From positions 223,388-287,387 of the forward strand of contig FCNS01000036.1 in NCBI GenBank assembly GCA_900045905.1: 64,000 nucleotides of DNA, in the 5' to 3' direction. This document shows, one piece after another, positions 8,622-17,440 of the stretch; the first letter of the stretch is position 1; the number at the start of each line of letters is the position of its first letter. Both the position numbers and the translations under genes were made by a program. The stretch comes from Clostridiales bacterium CHKCI001. GTDB taxonomy: Bacteria > Bacillota > Clostridia > Lachnospirales > Lachnospiraceae. The notes under the pieces were generated by a model that worked only from the letters and a program-made list of their open reading frames with translations, searched no databases and was not told the origin of the DNA.

Positions 8622-10586
8622 CTAATTTATAATAATTTTATATATTCTATAATCTTCTACTTGGTCAACCAATACAAATTGACAATTATCTCGATTAAAC
8701 TGTGTTAATTCTCTGCGCGACAGCAAATATTTCACTCTCAGTTTACTTAAATCATCTGGATTTAGCTTAATAACAAATTCATCCGTTTTTGCTAATAAAA
8801 AGGAAGTTGGTTCATTTGTTAGTACCACTTGAATATGCGCATAACGATTATAAATCTCCCTTTGTGTTCCCTGAGGATCTAATATAGCCCACTGATTTAT
8901 ATTTGGATAGACATTTGTGGCATTTAACGATGGAACTCCTGCTAACAACGGGATATTTCCATATGGAAATTCCATTCCCTCCGTTACCCATATACCTGAA
9001 TCGGTTCGATCAATTTGCTTCATCTGTACTAATAATGGATTACTTTGTACCTGATCTAGTCCCTTTTGAATTGGATTTACATATGCCCCTATTACCAAAC
9101 TGATTCCAATACAAAAGCAACAAAATAATCCTGCTACATACATTCGATTGATATTCCATACAAGCCATCCTATTACGAAAAACATTACGATTATGATAAA
9201 TACATCTTTCTTCCATAGATAGTCCGGCAATATTGTATGATTCACAATTCCCATCACGCCTGCAATAAATCCTACTAATACAATTACCCCAATATAATCT
9301 CGTGCTCTCTTCTTTCTATTTAATGGTCTATACTGCCTATAAAGTCCAATTGCACAGAACAATTCCAATAATCGTATAAGAGTCAGCGTTTCCGCTACTC
9401 GGTTTGAACTGCTGAAACTTAATAAAGTTAGTTTGGCCAACCATTCTGGAAATCCCCATAGAGTATAAGAAGTAAACAGTAGATCAATGATAAATAGTCC
9501 AATTAAACACGAATCTATCTTTCTCCTTTTTATCATGGCATAAATAGCAAATAATGTTCCAATTGGAAAGAAATCCATAAATAAAGCTAATTCGCAAACA
9601 GGAATTTCAGCTCTTCTCAAAAATGGAATCATTTCTGTACGATATGGAAAAAATAGATTCGAACCAGAAAGCAAGGATGTCCAAGCTACTTGTCCCCCTA
9701 CCGAGACTCGCTTACCAGGATAGGAAGAATTTAATACCGCCTGTATACAATCCCAAGATTTATGAAATGTATAAAACATACATCCCCCTAGCAGTGCTAG
9801 AAATAAGATTATAAGCAAACCATCATATTTCCAAATCCATTGAAACGTATTTTTATTTTTTAAAATTACAGAAATTAGTAGCACTAACCATATATATGCA
9901 AATGGTACCATCCATGCAGGATAAAAGGTAAGAATATATGTCCCTCCACACCATACAAGAGCTAGAGTTAAAATAAACCTTACAGAATATCGAGTTGTCT
10001 TCATATAGTTATCTACAACTAAAACAGCTAATTGACCTGTAATTAACATCTCTACCAGCCCATTAATTGCATACCACCACTGTACCATTGGAGCAAATAA
10101 CATCATTGCTGCAAACGCAACCGACAGGCATTTATTCCCATTTGTTAAAAGTATTCCCATTTCTATTGAAACTAAAAACAAAGCAATTCCACGCCCAACC
10201 CAGAAAAATGCCATGCCCTGTCCCGCTGTTAAAAATAGGAATCCAACCTGAAATAATCGAAAAATTATCATTGGATTCCATACAGGCTGTCCATAAACAA
10301 TAAAGCAATCTGTAATTCCACCTCTTACAAGGGTGGAAAAATAGGAATATGCCCCCAATGGATTATATCGTTGAGCTAAGGTCAAGGGGGTAAAAACAGC
10401 CCATTCATCAGAACGAATTGCTCTCAGTTTTCCAAAAATCAGCTCTTCATTCTGCTGTGCCTCAGGAAGCCTTTGCAGCCACATATTAAAAGAAGAGCCA
10501 TGCAGTTCTAACACCACACAAATAATAAATATGAAAATTCCAATGACATATCGGCAATGAAATAATTGTTTTCCTATTTTTTGCAT
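8622..10586 (-). CDS. large polytopic membrane protein, possible GT-C-like transferase
   Basis: This 654-residue protein has about twelve hydrophobic spans, then a soluble C-terminal domain of about 140 residues that contains a EFVIKLNPDDLSKLRVKYLL segment. An acidic stretch (AIRSDEWAVFTP) in the first extracytoplasmic loop recalls the loop Asp/Glu of GT-C glycosyltransferases and YfhO-like proteins, but I cannot assign a family firmly. It sits just upstream of a dolichol-phosphate-mannose-synthase-like GT2, which supports a role in surface glycosylation. AGGAAAGGAA directly precedes ATG 10586. Confidence 0.75.
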   Translation of the reverse strand: MQKIGKQLFHCRYVIGIFIFIICVVLELHGSSFNMWLQRLPEAQQNEELIFGKLRAIRSDEWAVFTPLTLAQRYNPLGAYSYFSTLVRGGITDCFIVYGQPVWNPMIIFRLFQVGFLFLTAGQGMAFFWVGRGIALFLVSIEMGILLTNGNKCLSVAFAAMMLFAPMVQWWYAINGLVEMLITGQLAVLVVDNYMKTTRYSVRFILTLALVWCGGTYILTFYPAWMVPFAYIWLVLLISVILKNKNTFQWIWKYDGLLIILFLALLGGCMFYTFHKSWDCIQAVLNSSYPGKRVSVGGQVAWTSLLSGSNLFFPYRTEMIPFLRRAEIPVCELALFMDFFPIGTLFAIYAMIKRRKIDSCLIGLFIIDLLFTSYTLWGFPEWLAKLTLLSFSSSNRVAETLTLIRLLELFCAIGLYRQYRPLNRKKRARDYIGVIVLVGFIAGVMGIVNHTILPDYLWKKDVFIIIVMFFVIGWLVWNINRMYVAGLFCCFCIGISLVIGAYVNPIQKGLDQVQSNPLLVQMKQIDRTDSGIWVTEGMEFPYGNIPLLAGVPSLNATNVYPNINQWAILDPQGTQREIYNRYAHIQVVLTNEPTSFLLAKTDEFVIKLNPDDLSKLRVKYLLSRRELTQFNRDNCQFVLVDQVEDYRIYKIIIN

Positions 10587-10807
10587 TTCCTTTCCTCGCC
10601 TTTGATGTAACTTTTTTCTAATTATATCAAAATTTTCTAATTTTTACATCTATTATATTCTTACAATTTTCTTACGATACATATAATAATAATAATATTT
10701 AAAACAATAATATGAATTTTCAGTATGCCAAAAAACCCATAGATAGCATTTCTTTATATAACACCAATTTCAGCGGTATGGATGCAGTTTTAAAAAATCT
10801 TTATAAC

Positions 10808-10897
10808 AAAAAAAGCTTCACTGGAGCTTTTTTTGCATAGCACGCTAAACAAAAGAAACTTCCACTCGAGCTTTTTTGCATAGTACGCTAAATAAAA
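10808..10897 (+). repeat. two tandem copies of the terminator-like tailed hairpin repeat
   Basis: Copy one is AGCTTCACTGGAGCT plus a T-run and tail GCATAGCACGCTAAAC. Copy two (from 10849) has CTTCCACTCGAGC and tail GCATAGTACGCTAAAT. The same unit, hairpin plus GCATA-(T/G)CATGATAAT-like tail, recurs at 14051, 29788 (minus), 35344, 42217 and 63017. The rest of the 375-base gap between rubrerythrin and the membrane protein gene is AT-rich DNA in which I see no gene. Confidence 0.65.
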
Positions 10898-10898
10898 T

Positions 10899-10929
10899 AG
10901 ACACTCCCCAAATTAAATGGGAAGTGCCT
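10899..10929 (-). terminator. rubrerythrin terminator
   Basis: On the minus strand AGGCACTTCCC pairs with GGGGAGTGTCT (11 bp, two G-U) around a 9-base loop and is followed by ATTTTATTT, just beyond the rubrerythrin stop. Confidence 0.75.
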
Positions 10930-10961
10930 GTTTGGTATTTATAATATTAAATTAATTATTA

Positions 10962-11501
10962 TTAATAATTTTCAGCTTTTACTTGGAAGTATGCTTGTGG
11001 ATGAGCGCAAACTGGACATACTTGTGGAGCTTCTTTTCCAACTACGATATGTCCGCAATTTGCACATTGCCAAATTACATCACCATCTTTAGAGAAGACT
11101 GCTTTCTTCGTTACATTATCTAATAATTTTAAGTATCTTTCTTCATGTTCTTTTTCAATCGCTGCTACACCTTCAAATAATCTTGCAATCTCATCAAATC
11201 CTTCTTCTCTAGCTTCCTTTGCAAACGTAGCATACATATCCGTCCATTCGTAGTTTTCTCCTTCTGCTGCGTCCTTTAAATTTTCTTCTGTAGTACCAAT
11301 TCCATTATGCAGCAATTTGAACCACATTTTTGCATGTTCCTTCTCATTATTTGCAGTTTCTTCAAATAAATTAGCGATCTGTACAAAACCATCCTTTCTA
11401 GCCTTAGAAGCATAGTATGTATACTTATTTCTCGCCATAGATTCTCCTGCAAATGCAGTTTGTAAATTTTGTTCCGTCTTACTTCCTTTTAATTCTGCCA
11501 T
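10962..11501 (-). CDS. rbr: rubrerythrin
   Basis: This 179-residue protein is a cytoplasmic non-haem di-iron peroxidase that reduces hydrogen peroxide in anaerobes. The N-terminal ferritin-like four-helix part (residues 1-140) has the paired [14 protein letters not shown] iron ligands. The C-terminus has a rubredoxin-like domain with CANCG and CPVCAHP cysteine pairs. The start is set at 11501 because GAAAGGAG lies 7 bases upstream; an in-frame ATG six codons earlier overlaps that site. A PerR-like box overlaps the -10 element, so peroxide induction is likely. The gene appears to be monocistronic, ending in a terminator. Confidence 0.96.
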   Translation of the reverse strand: MAELKGSKTEQNLQTAFAGESMARNKYTYYASKARKDGFVQIANLFEETANNEKEHAKMWFKLLHNGIGTTEENLKDAAEGENYEWTDMYATFAKEAREEGFDEIARLFEGVAAIEKEHEERYLKLLDNVTKKAVFSKDGDVIWQCANCGHIVVGKEAPQVCPVCAHPQAYFQVKAENY

Positions 11502-11538
11502 AATAGTTACTCCTTTCAAATTTATATATTAGTAATTG

Positions 11539-11574
11539 TTATCATTATTATAACATATTTTTTACCAAAGTCAA
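11539..11574 (-). promoter_or_regulatory. rubrerythrin promoter with PerR-like box
   Basis: TTGACT (11569-11574) and TATAAT (11547-11552) are 16 bases apart on the minus strand. The 15-mer TTATAATAATGATAA at 11539-11553 differs by one base from the PerR box TTATAATNATTATAA and covers the -10. This suggests repression relieved by peroxide. Confidence 0.75.
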
Positions 11575-11641
11575 GGACTATTTATCAATAATTTTTAATA
11601 ATTTTAGGATCTATTCTATTTTTCGTTTATTCTTTTGCTTT

Positions 11642-11655
11642 TGTAACCGTTTACA
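11642..11655. promoter_or_regulatory. cre/LacI-type operator, distal
   Basis: TGTAACCGTTTACA fits the 14-base cre pattern TGWAANCGNTNWCA at every position and is nearly palindromic. It lies 186 bp upstream of a second such site, in the AT-rich gap before the GH105-like gene. Confidence 0.6.
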
Positions 11656-11827
11656 TTATTTATTTTCATTTTATATTTTTATTTTTGTATATATATTTCT
11701 TATATTTTTTCGTTTATTATGTATAATTTTGTTTATATATTTTATATAATTTAACTATTTCCAATCCTCTTATTCTATGTTAGTATAAGTATACCTTTAC
11801 ATTTTCTTTTATTTTTTTATTATTATA

Positions 11828-11841
11828 TGATAGCGCTTACA
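11828..11841. promoter_or_regulatory. cre/LacI-type operator, proximal
   Basis: TGTAAGCGCTATCA (read on the minus strand) matches the cre pattern at all fixed positions. It lies just after a weak promoter (TTTACA at 11796, TATTAT-like near 11821) and 22 bases before the GH105-like start codon, so a bound repressor would block initiation. Either CcpA or the adjacent LacI regulator could bind. Confidence 0.65.
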
Positions 11842-11862
11842 TTTAATAACAGGAGGTTCTAT

Positions 11863-12990
11863 ATGGATATTTTAAATCATTATATTGAGCAGCTGCTAAA
11901 TAATAGTACTCCTCAAGCTCCAGCTTGGAATATTGAAAAAATTCGTGCTGGAAAACCAAATACCTGGAATTATATTGATGGATGTATGATTAAAGCTTTA
12001 ATTGAATTCTATGGTATTACAAACAACTCTGCTTATCTGGATTTTGCAGATGCCTTTATTGATTATTTTGTTCAAGATGATGGTTCTATCCTTTCTTATG
12101 ACCCAATGGAGCATAACTTAGATAACGTGAATGCAGGAAAAACATTATTTGAATTATACCGTCTGACAGGAAAAGAGAAATATAGAAAAGCAATTGATCA
12201 TGTATACAGTCAGCTAGAGACACAGCCGCGCACAAAAGACGGAAACTTCTGGCATAAAAAGATTTATCCAAATCAGGTATGGCTGGACGGTCTCTATATG
12301 GCTCAGCCTTTTTATGTACAATATGAATTAGCCTTCCACGATGGTGCAGGCTGTGCTGACAGTTTTCATCAATTTTACAATGTACATAGGTTAATGCGTA
12401 ATGAAAAAAACGGTCTCTATTATCACGCTTATGATGAATCCCGTGAAATGTTTTGGTGTGATAAAGTAACTGGGCTTTCGGATCAATTCTGGCTTCGTGC
12501 AGAGGGTTGGTTTGCCATGGCACTTGTAGATACAATTGAGATTTTACCTAACTCCTATGCAGAAGATAAAAAGAAACTGCAAGAGATGTTCCAAGATTTG
12601 GTAGATTCGATGCTTCCTTATCAAGATGCTAAAACAAACATGTGGTATCAGGTTATCAATCTTCCTCAGATTAAACCAAACTATCCAGAAGCATCTGGTT
12701 CTTCCATTTTTGCATACGCCATTATGAAAGGTGTACGTCTTGGCATTCTGGCTCCTTCTTATTATGAATATGGCAAAAAGGCATTTGATGGAATCTGCCG
12801 TACTTGTATTAAAGAGGAAAACAATACATTACAAATGGATCATATTTGTCTCGTAGCAGGACTTGGCAATAAAGATATGCGGGAAGGTACATTTGAGTAT
12901 TATATGCGGGAACCAATCGTAAAAAATGATGCCAAAGGTGTTGCTCCTTTGATTCTGGCATATATTGAAACATTACATCATGGACAGTAA
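11863..12990 (+). CDS. glycoside hydrolase family 88/105 (unsaturated glucuronyl/galacturonyl hydrolase-like)
   Basis: This 375-residue protein without a signal peptide resembles YteR/YesR, cytoplasmic enzymes that remove the unsaturated uronic acid from pectin or glycosaminoglycan lyase products. The key segment is VWLDGLYMAQPFYVQY, where the Asp matches the catalytic Asp of GH105; a SDQFWLRAEGWFAMAL segment also fits. The start is at 11863, where AGGAGG precedes by 7 bases; an in-frame ATG at 11827 would lie inside the operator. A LacI regulator gene follows 9 bases downstream and is probably co-transcribed. No lyase or transporter is adjacent, so the substrate is uncertain. Confidence 0.87.
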   Translation: MDILNHYIEQLLNNSTPQAPAWNIEKIRAGKPNTWNYIDGCMIKALIEFYGITNNSAYLDFADAFIDYFVQDDGSILSYDPMEHNLDNVNAGKTLFELYRLTGKEKYRKAIDHVYSQLETQPRTKDGNFWHKKIYPNQVWLDGLYMAQPFYVQYELAFHDGAGCADSFHQFYNVHRLMRNEKNGLYYHAYDESREMFWCDKVTGLSDQFWLRAEGWFAMALVDTIEILPNSYAEDKKKLQEMFQDLVDSMLPYQDAKTNMWYQVINLPQIKPNYPEASGSSIFAYAIMKGVRLGILAPSYYEYGKKAFDGICRTCIKEENNTLQMDHICLVAGLGNKDMREGTFEYYMREPIVKNDAKGVAPLILAYIETLHHGQ

Positions 12991-12999
12991 CACTTGCCT

Positions 13000-14016
13000 A
13001 TGAATATTTACGATATTTCAAAACAAGCCAATGTCTCTATTGCCACTGTTTCGCGTGTTTTAAACGGAAGCAATAAAGTGCATCCAGCTACGAGAAAAAG
13101 AGTTCTAGATGTAATTCAATCCAACGACTATACTCCCAATGCATTTGCACGCAGTCTTGGATTAAACTCTATGAAAACAGCTGGTATTATGTGTGCCGAT
13201 TCTTCTGACACTTATTTAGCTCAGGCAATTTACTTCTTGGAAAGAGAACTGCGTCAAAATAATTATGCTTCTATGCTATGTTGTACTGGATATCAATTAG
13301 AGAAAAAACAAAATTATCTTCAGCTCTTACTCTCTCGTAATGTAGATGCTGTTTTCTTTGTAGGATCTAATTTTATCGAAGAAATTGAGGAACAAAACAA
13401 TTATCTTTATCACGCAGCCCAAAAAGTTCCTGTCTTTATCCTCAATGGCTATTTATCTGGCAAAAATATTTACTCCGTCCTTTGTGATGACTATATGACA
13501 TCCTATGATTTAACCAAACGCATATTAGACGCAGGATCGAAACATCCGCTCTACTTACATAGAGCATTAAGTTACAGTGGTAAAAATAAAAGAAACGGAT
13601 TCCGAGATGCTTGTTTTAAACATAATATTACATCTGCAAAAAACAGAATCTATTCCTGTACAGGTTCTCTGGCAGAAATAAAGGAATTTATTTTTCATTT
13701 AGAAAAAGACCTACATATAACGTTTGACTCCATTCTAACTTCCGATGATGAGTTAGCTGTTGGCGCAGTAAAATATGCACTGGCTAGTAGACGATCTATC
13801 CCAAATGATCTCCAAATTGCTGGATATAATAATTCTCTTTTATCTACCTGTTGTACCCCAGAATTGACAACCGCTGATAATCGAGTCGAATTTATGTGTA
13901 TGACTGCTGTCTCTTTCATGATGCAATTATTAAAAGGAAAGGAAATTCCTTCTAAAACAATGTTCTCTGGTAACATTATTTCACGAGAAACCACAAAACC
14001 ATTTCTCAATAGCTAA
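13000..14016 (+). CDS. LacI-family transcriptional regulator
   Basis: The 338-residue protein begins with a typical LacI helix-turn-helix (IYDISKQANVSIATVSRVLN), followed by a hinge near NDYTPNAFARSLG and a periplasmic-binding-like sugar domain. It starts 9 bases after the GH105-like gene stop and lacks a clear ribosome site, suggesting translational coupling; a TTG at 12994 is a possible alternative start. It most likely controls the upstream hydrolase gene through the two CG-centred operators at 11642 and 11828. Its ligand is unknown. Confidence 0.88.
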   Translation: MNIYDISKQANVSIATVSRVLNGSNKVHPATRKRVLDVIQSNDYTPNAFARSLGLNSMKTAGIMCADSSDTYLAQAIYFLERELRQNNYASMLCCTGYQLEKKQNYLQLLLSRNVDAVFFVGSNFIEEIEEQNNYLYHAAQKVPVFILNGYLSGKNIYSVLCDDYMTSYDLTKRILDAGSKHPLYLHRALSYSGKNKRNGFRDACFKHNITSAKNRIYSCTGSLAEIKEFIFHLEKDLHITFDSILTSDDELAVGAVKYALASRRSIPNDLQIAGYNNSLLSTCCTPELTTADNRVEFMCMTAVSFMMQLLKGKEIPSKTMFSGNIISRETTKPFLNS

Positions 14017-14050
14017 AATTCCATAAAACAGGGAACTCACTTAATCCTTT

Positions 14051-14093
14051 ACAAAAGAATTCCCACTGGAGCTTCTACATATCATGATAAAAA
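14051..14093 (+). repeat. terminator-like tailed hairpin repeat
   Basis: AAAAGAATTCCCACTGGAGC followed by TTC and the tail ACATATCATGATAA is a copy of the dispersed family. It sits just after the LacI gene, although this copy has a poorer stem than the others. Confidence 0.6.
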
Positions 14094-14094
14094 G

Positions 14095-14142
14095 ATGGTG
14101 TCAGATAATATCCTAATAATAAAGGGCATTATCTAACACCAT
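14095..14142 (-). terminator. terminator of the sua5-rpiB-isomerase operon
   Basis: ATGGTGTTAGATAATG pairs with ATATTATCTGACACCAT on the minus strand (about 15 bp, small internal mismatches) and is followed by CTTTTT, right after the isomerase stop. Confidence 0.8.
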
Positions 14143-14159
14143 TTGATTTTCCTTCACAA

Positions 14160-14987
14160 TTAATCGGTTATCAATTCCTCTACAATGCGAATCGCATGTT
14201 CTATTCCATCTTCTTTTGTCGCTTCAAAAGTACAATTACAATATGGCTTATATGTTTGAATTGTACTCAGATATTTTGAAATTTGAAGCTGTCCTGTTCC
14301 AAATGGAACTGCTTTAATTTTCCCATTTTCCATTACAAAATCTTTTAAATGACAATGACAGATCCATGGACCCAGTTTTTCAAACGCCTCTTCAATTAGC
14401 TCTTCCTGATGATCCACATTTTCTGGTGTAATCAGGTTGGCAATATCTAATAAAATACGCAAGTTATTAATCGGAATTGCTTCCAACATCCGTTTTGCTT
14501 TCTCAATACTGCAAAGTGGATGATTAATTCCTGGCTCAATCCCTAAAATCACTCCTGTTTTTTCTGCCTGTATTGCCATCTCTTCAATGATCCTTAATGC
14601 CTTTTGAAATGCCTCTTCTGTAAAATTATCTGGTGTATATCCCTTCCCAACACTTCCAGTTTCTGTTGCAATTACTTCACTTCCAAATGCTTTCGTATAA
14701 AGCATATAATCAAAAAAAGTCTTTTTTAATTCTGGTTTTTCTTCGAATTGCATAATGTTTAAATAACATCCCAAAATAGAAATTGATAAATTATGTTTTC
14801 CTAATGTTTCTCGCACATAGAGTGCCAGTCCTGGCGATAACTTATCTGAGCCCGTAAAAATATTTGGGAATGACTTCATCGGAGCACATTGAATATGAGA
14901 AAGTTTCGGATATTTCTCCATTGTCATTACAAATTCTTCCAATGTTTTTCCTGGTAAATCATGTCCCCTTACACCCAATCGAATCAT
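14160..14987 (-). CDS. sugar phosphate isomerase/epimerase (xylose isomerase-like TIM barrel)
   Basis: The 275-residue protein has the fold markers of the AP-endonuclease-2/xylose-isomerase TIM-barrel group. These include LGIEPGINHP with the metal-ligand Glu, LLDIANLITPENVD, WICHCHLKDF with the HxH-type ligands, and NCTFEATKEDG at the last strand. Members include IolE, hexulose epimerases and ketose 3-epimerases. It is the third gene of an operon with rpiB (18 bases upstream) and sua5, so a pentose or hexose isomerisation beside RpiB is reasonable. The substrate is not determined. Confidence 0.85.
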   Translation of the reverse strand: MIRLGVRGHDLPGKTLEEFVMTMEKYPKLSHIQCAPMKSFPNIFTGSDKLSPGLALYVRETLGKHNLSISILGCYLNIMQFEEKPELKKTFFDYMLYTKAFGSEVIATETGSVGKGYTPDNFTEEAFQKALRIIEEMAIQAEKTGVILGIEPGINHPLCSIEKAKRMLEAIPINNLRILLDIANLITPENVDHQEELIEEAFEKLGPWICHCHLKDFVMENGKIKAVPFGTGQLQISKYLSTIQTYKPYCNCTFEATKEDGIEHAIRIVEELITD

Positions 14988-15005
14988 ATACTTCTCCTTT
15001 TTTGA

Positions 15006-15434
15006 CTATTCTTCAATCAAATGAATTCTTCTTATATGTCTTTCATCATTTGAAAACTCTGTATGAAGGAATGTGTCCACAATTTTTACCGCTAATCCTG
15101 CTCCAACAACACGACCACCCATACAAAGAATATTGGCATCATTATGTTCCCTTGTCGCCTGAGCACTGAAACAATCGCTACATAATGCTGCACGAATTCC
15201 CTTTATTCGATTCGCAGCAATTGAGATTCCAATTCCAGTACCACAAATCAAAATTCCTTTTTCTGCTTCTCCATCCAAAATTGCTTTTGCTACTTTTCTG
15301 GCATAAACTGGATAATCAACCGAAGCAGTGTCATAGCATCCATAATCCTTATATTCGATTTGATTTTCTTTCAGATATTGAATTACTTCTTGCTTTAATT
15401 CAAATCCACCATGATCACAGCCTAATGCTATCAT
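15006..15434 (-). CDS. rpiB: ribose-5-phosphate isomerase B (RpiB/LacAB family)
   Basis: This 142-residue enzyme interconverts ribose-5-phosphate and ribulose-5-phosphate, or a related aldose/ketose phosphate pair. The GCDHGGFELK phosphate-loop start, SVDYPVYA, the catalytic Cys/Thr region ILICGTGIGISIAANRIKGI and the REHNDANILCMGGR block are all standard. Length is normal. It sits 11 bases after sua5 and before the TIM-barrel isomerase. LacA/LacB-type or allose specificity cannot be excluded. Confidence 0.93.
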   Translation of the reverse strand: MIALGCDHGGFELKQEVIQYLKENQIEYKDYGCYDTASVDYPVYARKVAKAILDGEAEKGILICGTGIGISIAANRIKGIRAALCSDCFSAQATREHNDANILCMGGRVVGAGLAVKIVDTFLHTEFSNDERHIRRIHLIEE

Positions 15435-15445
15435 TAAATTCCCTC

Positions 15446-16489
15446 CTATAAATGAATCATTTGCTGTCCTGCGGCCTTTTTCAGGCGGTTCATAACAGCC
15501 TGACCAAATTTTTCTTCTGAAAAACTTTCAGAATAAATGATTGACACATTCGTTGCATCAAATGAGCGTAACACATCATACAAATTATGGGCAACACTTT
15601 CCATATCGCTTCTGCTTCCAATACATTTCACAATACCGCCTTGGTATTGTTCCTTTGTCTCTTCTGTGGCAATAACCCCAACCGTATTTACTCCTCGCTC
15701 TTGAATTTGTTCATTAATAAAACGAATCACCGCATCCATTTTTCCCTCTACTAAAGTCACTGGGGCTTTTGGTGCATAATGGCGATACTTCATACCTGGA
15801 GCTTTTGGATGAATATCTGGACACAAAACTCCCATAATTGCAGGATCAATTTTAACTTCTCCTACGACCGTTTCTAACATTTCTTTTGTAATATAACCAG
15901 GCCTAAGAATTGTCGGTATTCCCTCTGTTAAATCTACAATAGTAGATTCTACTCCAATTCCAACTGCACCGCCATCGACGATTAATTCAATCCTTCCATT
16001 CATATCCTCCCAGACATGTTCTGCTGTTGTTGGACTTGGACGCCCAGATAGATTTGCACTGGGAGCTGCAATCGGAAGCTGGACTTCTTTTAAAAGCTTT
16101 CTTGCCTGGGGATGGCTCGGCATACGAATTGCTACTGTGTCTAATCCTCCCGTTGTTTTGTATGGCACGCAGTCCGCTTTTGGAAAAATCAATGTTAATG
16201 GACCTGGCCAAAATGCATCCATCAACTGCTTTCCAGCTTTATTTATTTCTCTAACAAGTGGACTTACCTGTTCTTTCTGAGCAATATGCAAAATTAATGG
16301 ATTATCTGATGGACGCCCTTTTGCTGCATAGATTTTGGTAGCTGCTTGTGCATCCAATCCATTTGCTCCTAACCCATATACTGTTTCCGTCGGAAATGCA
16401 ACTAGCCCACCAGTTTTCCAAATCTTAGCTGCCATCTCAAGGGCTAGTGCTTCATTATCCTCCATTTTTATTAACTTTGTATCTATCAT
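15446..16489 (-). CDS. L-threonylcarbamoyladenylate synthase, Sua5 type
   Basis: The 347-residue protein makes threonylcarbamoyl-AMP for the t6A37 modification of ANN-decoding tRNAs. The N-terminal YrdC domain has GGLVAFPTETVYGLGANG, the KGRPSDNPLILH block and APSANLSGRPSPT. The extra C-terminal domain (from about residue 215) marks the Sua5 rather than the short TsaC form. The ATG at 16489 is preferred; a GTG two codons upstream is possible. It heads the sua5-rpiB-isomerase operon, matching the frequent pairing of sua5 with rpiB in Clostridia. Confidence 0.94.
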   Translation of the reverse strand: MIDTKLIKMEDNEALALEMAAKIWKTGGLVAFPTETVYGLGANGLDAQAATKIYAAKGRPSDNPLILHIAQKEQVSPLVREINKAGKQLMDAFWPGPLTLIFPKADCVPYKTTGGLDTVAIRMPSHPQARKLLKEVQLPIAAPSANLSGRPSPTTAEHVWEDMNGRIELIVDGGAVGIGVESTIVDLTEGIPTILRPGYITKEMLETVVGEVKIDPAIMGVLCPDIHPKAPGMKYRHYAPKAPVTLVEGKMDAVIRFINEQIQERGVNTVGVIATEETKEQYQGGIVKCIGSRSDMESVAHNLYDVLRSFDATNVSIIYSESFSEEKFGQAVMNRLKKAAGQQMIHL

Positions 16490-16572
16490 AATCACTCGCT
16501 TCTTTTCTTTTTTTCCTTTTCCTATTATAGCAAAGCTAATAAAGCAGACACTCGGAATGCACTTTGCTACTT

Positions 16573-16705
16573 CCTCATGAACGCAGGTTTCTTTGCAACT
16601 TGTCAGTGTGGGATTTCCTAATCCCCCACTGACACGGGCATCTTCATCTCTCCGCTTAGTGCTCCATGCACTTGAAGCAGGGAACTGCCCGTTCTGCGTT
16701 CAAAA
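16573..16705 (-). ncRNA. structured orphan RNA-like segment, possible IS200/IS605-type end
   Basis: On the minus strand an outer arm TGAACGCAG pairs with CTGCGTTCA and encloses nested arms. GGGCA pairs with TGCCC, and a 14-bp hairpin has TGTCAGTGGGGGATT against AATCCCACACTGAC. Its GC content is clearly above the surrounding DNA, and no frame is open. The nested layout suits a conserved RNA, for example the right-end guide RNA region left by a TnpB-type element, but that identity is only inference. It lies downstream of the nitroreductase stop. Confidence 0.45.
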
Positions 16706-16719
16706 AAGCAAGTTATTTG

Positions 16720-17235
16720 TTATTGTACAAAGTGAACCTGACCAACTTTATTTGGTTGCTTTGGATCGGCTGCTGGATAACCTAATGCTGCCATACCATA
16801 TACAACATGATCGGCTGGAATCTCAAATTCATCTAAAATCGCTCTAATTTGTGGCTCATCACAAATATCCTGTAACTGATTAATCCAAACCGATCCAATC
16901 CCAAACGAATATGCTGCTAAGAAAATATTTTCCAATGCACATGCATTATCTTCTTTTCCAAACTTACTTGTTTTTTCATTGGAAGGAATAATCAATACTT
17001 CTGGAGCATACATATCATAATTTTCTCTTCCAAGCACTTTTTCAATTGCTGTTGCTAGCCTTTGTATTTTCTCACGATTCGTTACCACTGTAAACTTCCA
17101 AGTTTGGCGTCCCATTCCACTTGGAGCATAGCGTCCTGCTTCTACAATTTGTTCTATCTCCTCTCTTGGAATTGGCTTTTCCTGAAATGCTCTTATACTT
17201 CTTCTCTTTAACAGAGCTTCCATTACTTGATTCAT
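16720..17235 (-). CDS. nitroreductase-family FMN oxidoreductase
   Basis: The 171-residue protein starts MNQVMEALLKRRSIRAFQEKPI, the usual FMN-phosphate-binding opening, followed by AGRYAPSGMGRQTWKF. Later come LAAYSFGIGSVWINQL and YGMAALGYP, which complete the small nitroreductase fold. Such flavoproteins reduce nitroaromatics, quinones or flavins with NAD(P)H; the natural substrate is not evident. AAAGGAG lies 7 bases upstream of the ATG. It stands alone between the structured segment and the fructan locus. Confidence 0.92.
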   Translation of the reverse strand: MNQVMEALLKRRSIRAFQEKPIPREEIEQIVEAGRYAPSGMGRQTWKFTVVTNREKIQRLATAIEKVLGRENYDMYAPEVLIIPSNEKTSKFGKEDNACALENIFLAAYSFGIGSVWINQLQDICDEPQIRAILDEFEIPADHVVYGMAALGYPAADPKQPNKVGQVHFVQ

Positions 17236-17356
17236 AAAAAGTTCTCCTTTCTACCATTTCATTGTTTGACGGTCAAAAACATTCATTTTTCACCTATCTT
17301 TTATTTTTATTTTATCAGAGTTTTCTTTATTTTTCCACCATAATATCATAAAAAGC

Positions 17357-17409
17357 AAACGACTTCTGCTTTGTTATACGTTTCAGCCTTAACAAAACAG
17401 AAGTCGTTT
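17357..17409 (-). terminator. terminator of fructan operon 1
   Basis: AAACGACTTCTG-TTTTGTTA pairs with its complement (about 19 of 20 bp) around a 13-base loop. On the minus strand the stem is followed by GCTTTTT, directly beyond the long GH32 gene. Confidence 0.85.
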
Positions 17410-17440
17410 TCCTTTCTAATTGTTCTAAGATATTAGTTTT

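Noticed and set aside
8319..8708. A 129-codon plus-strand frame across the glycosyltransferase start
   Set aside because: It runs antisense to two well-supported genes, is rich in Ile/Ser as expected for shadow frames, and has no ribosome site.
12086..12535. A 149-codon minus-strand frame inside the GH105-like gene
   Set aside because: It lies wholly antisense to a clear enzyme and has no recognisable domain.
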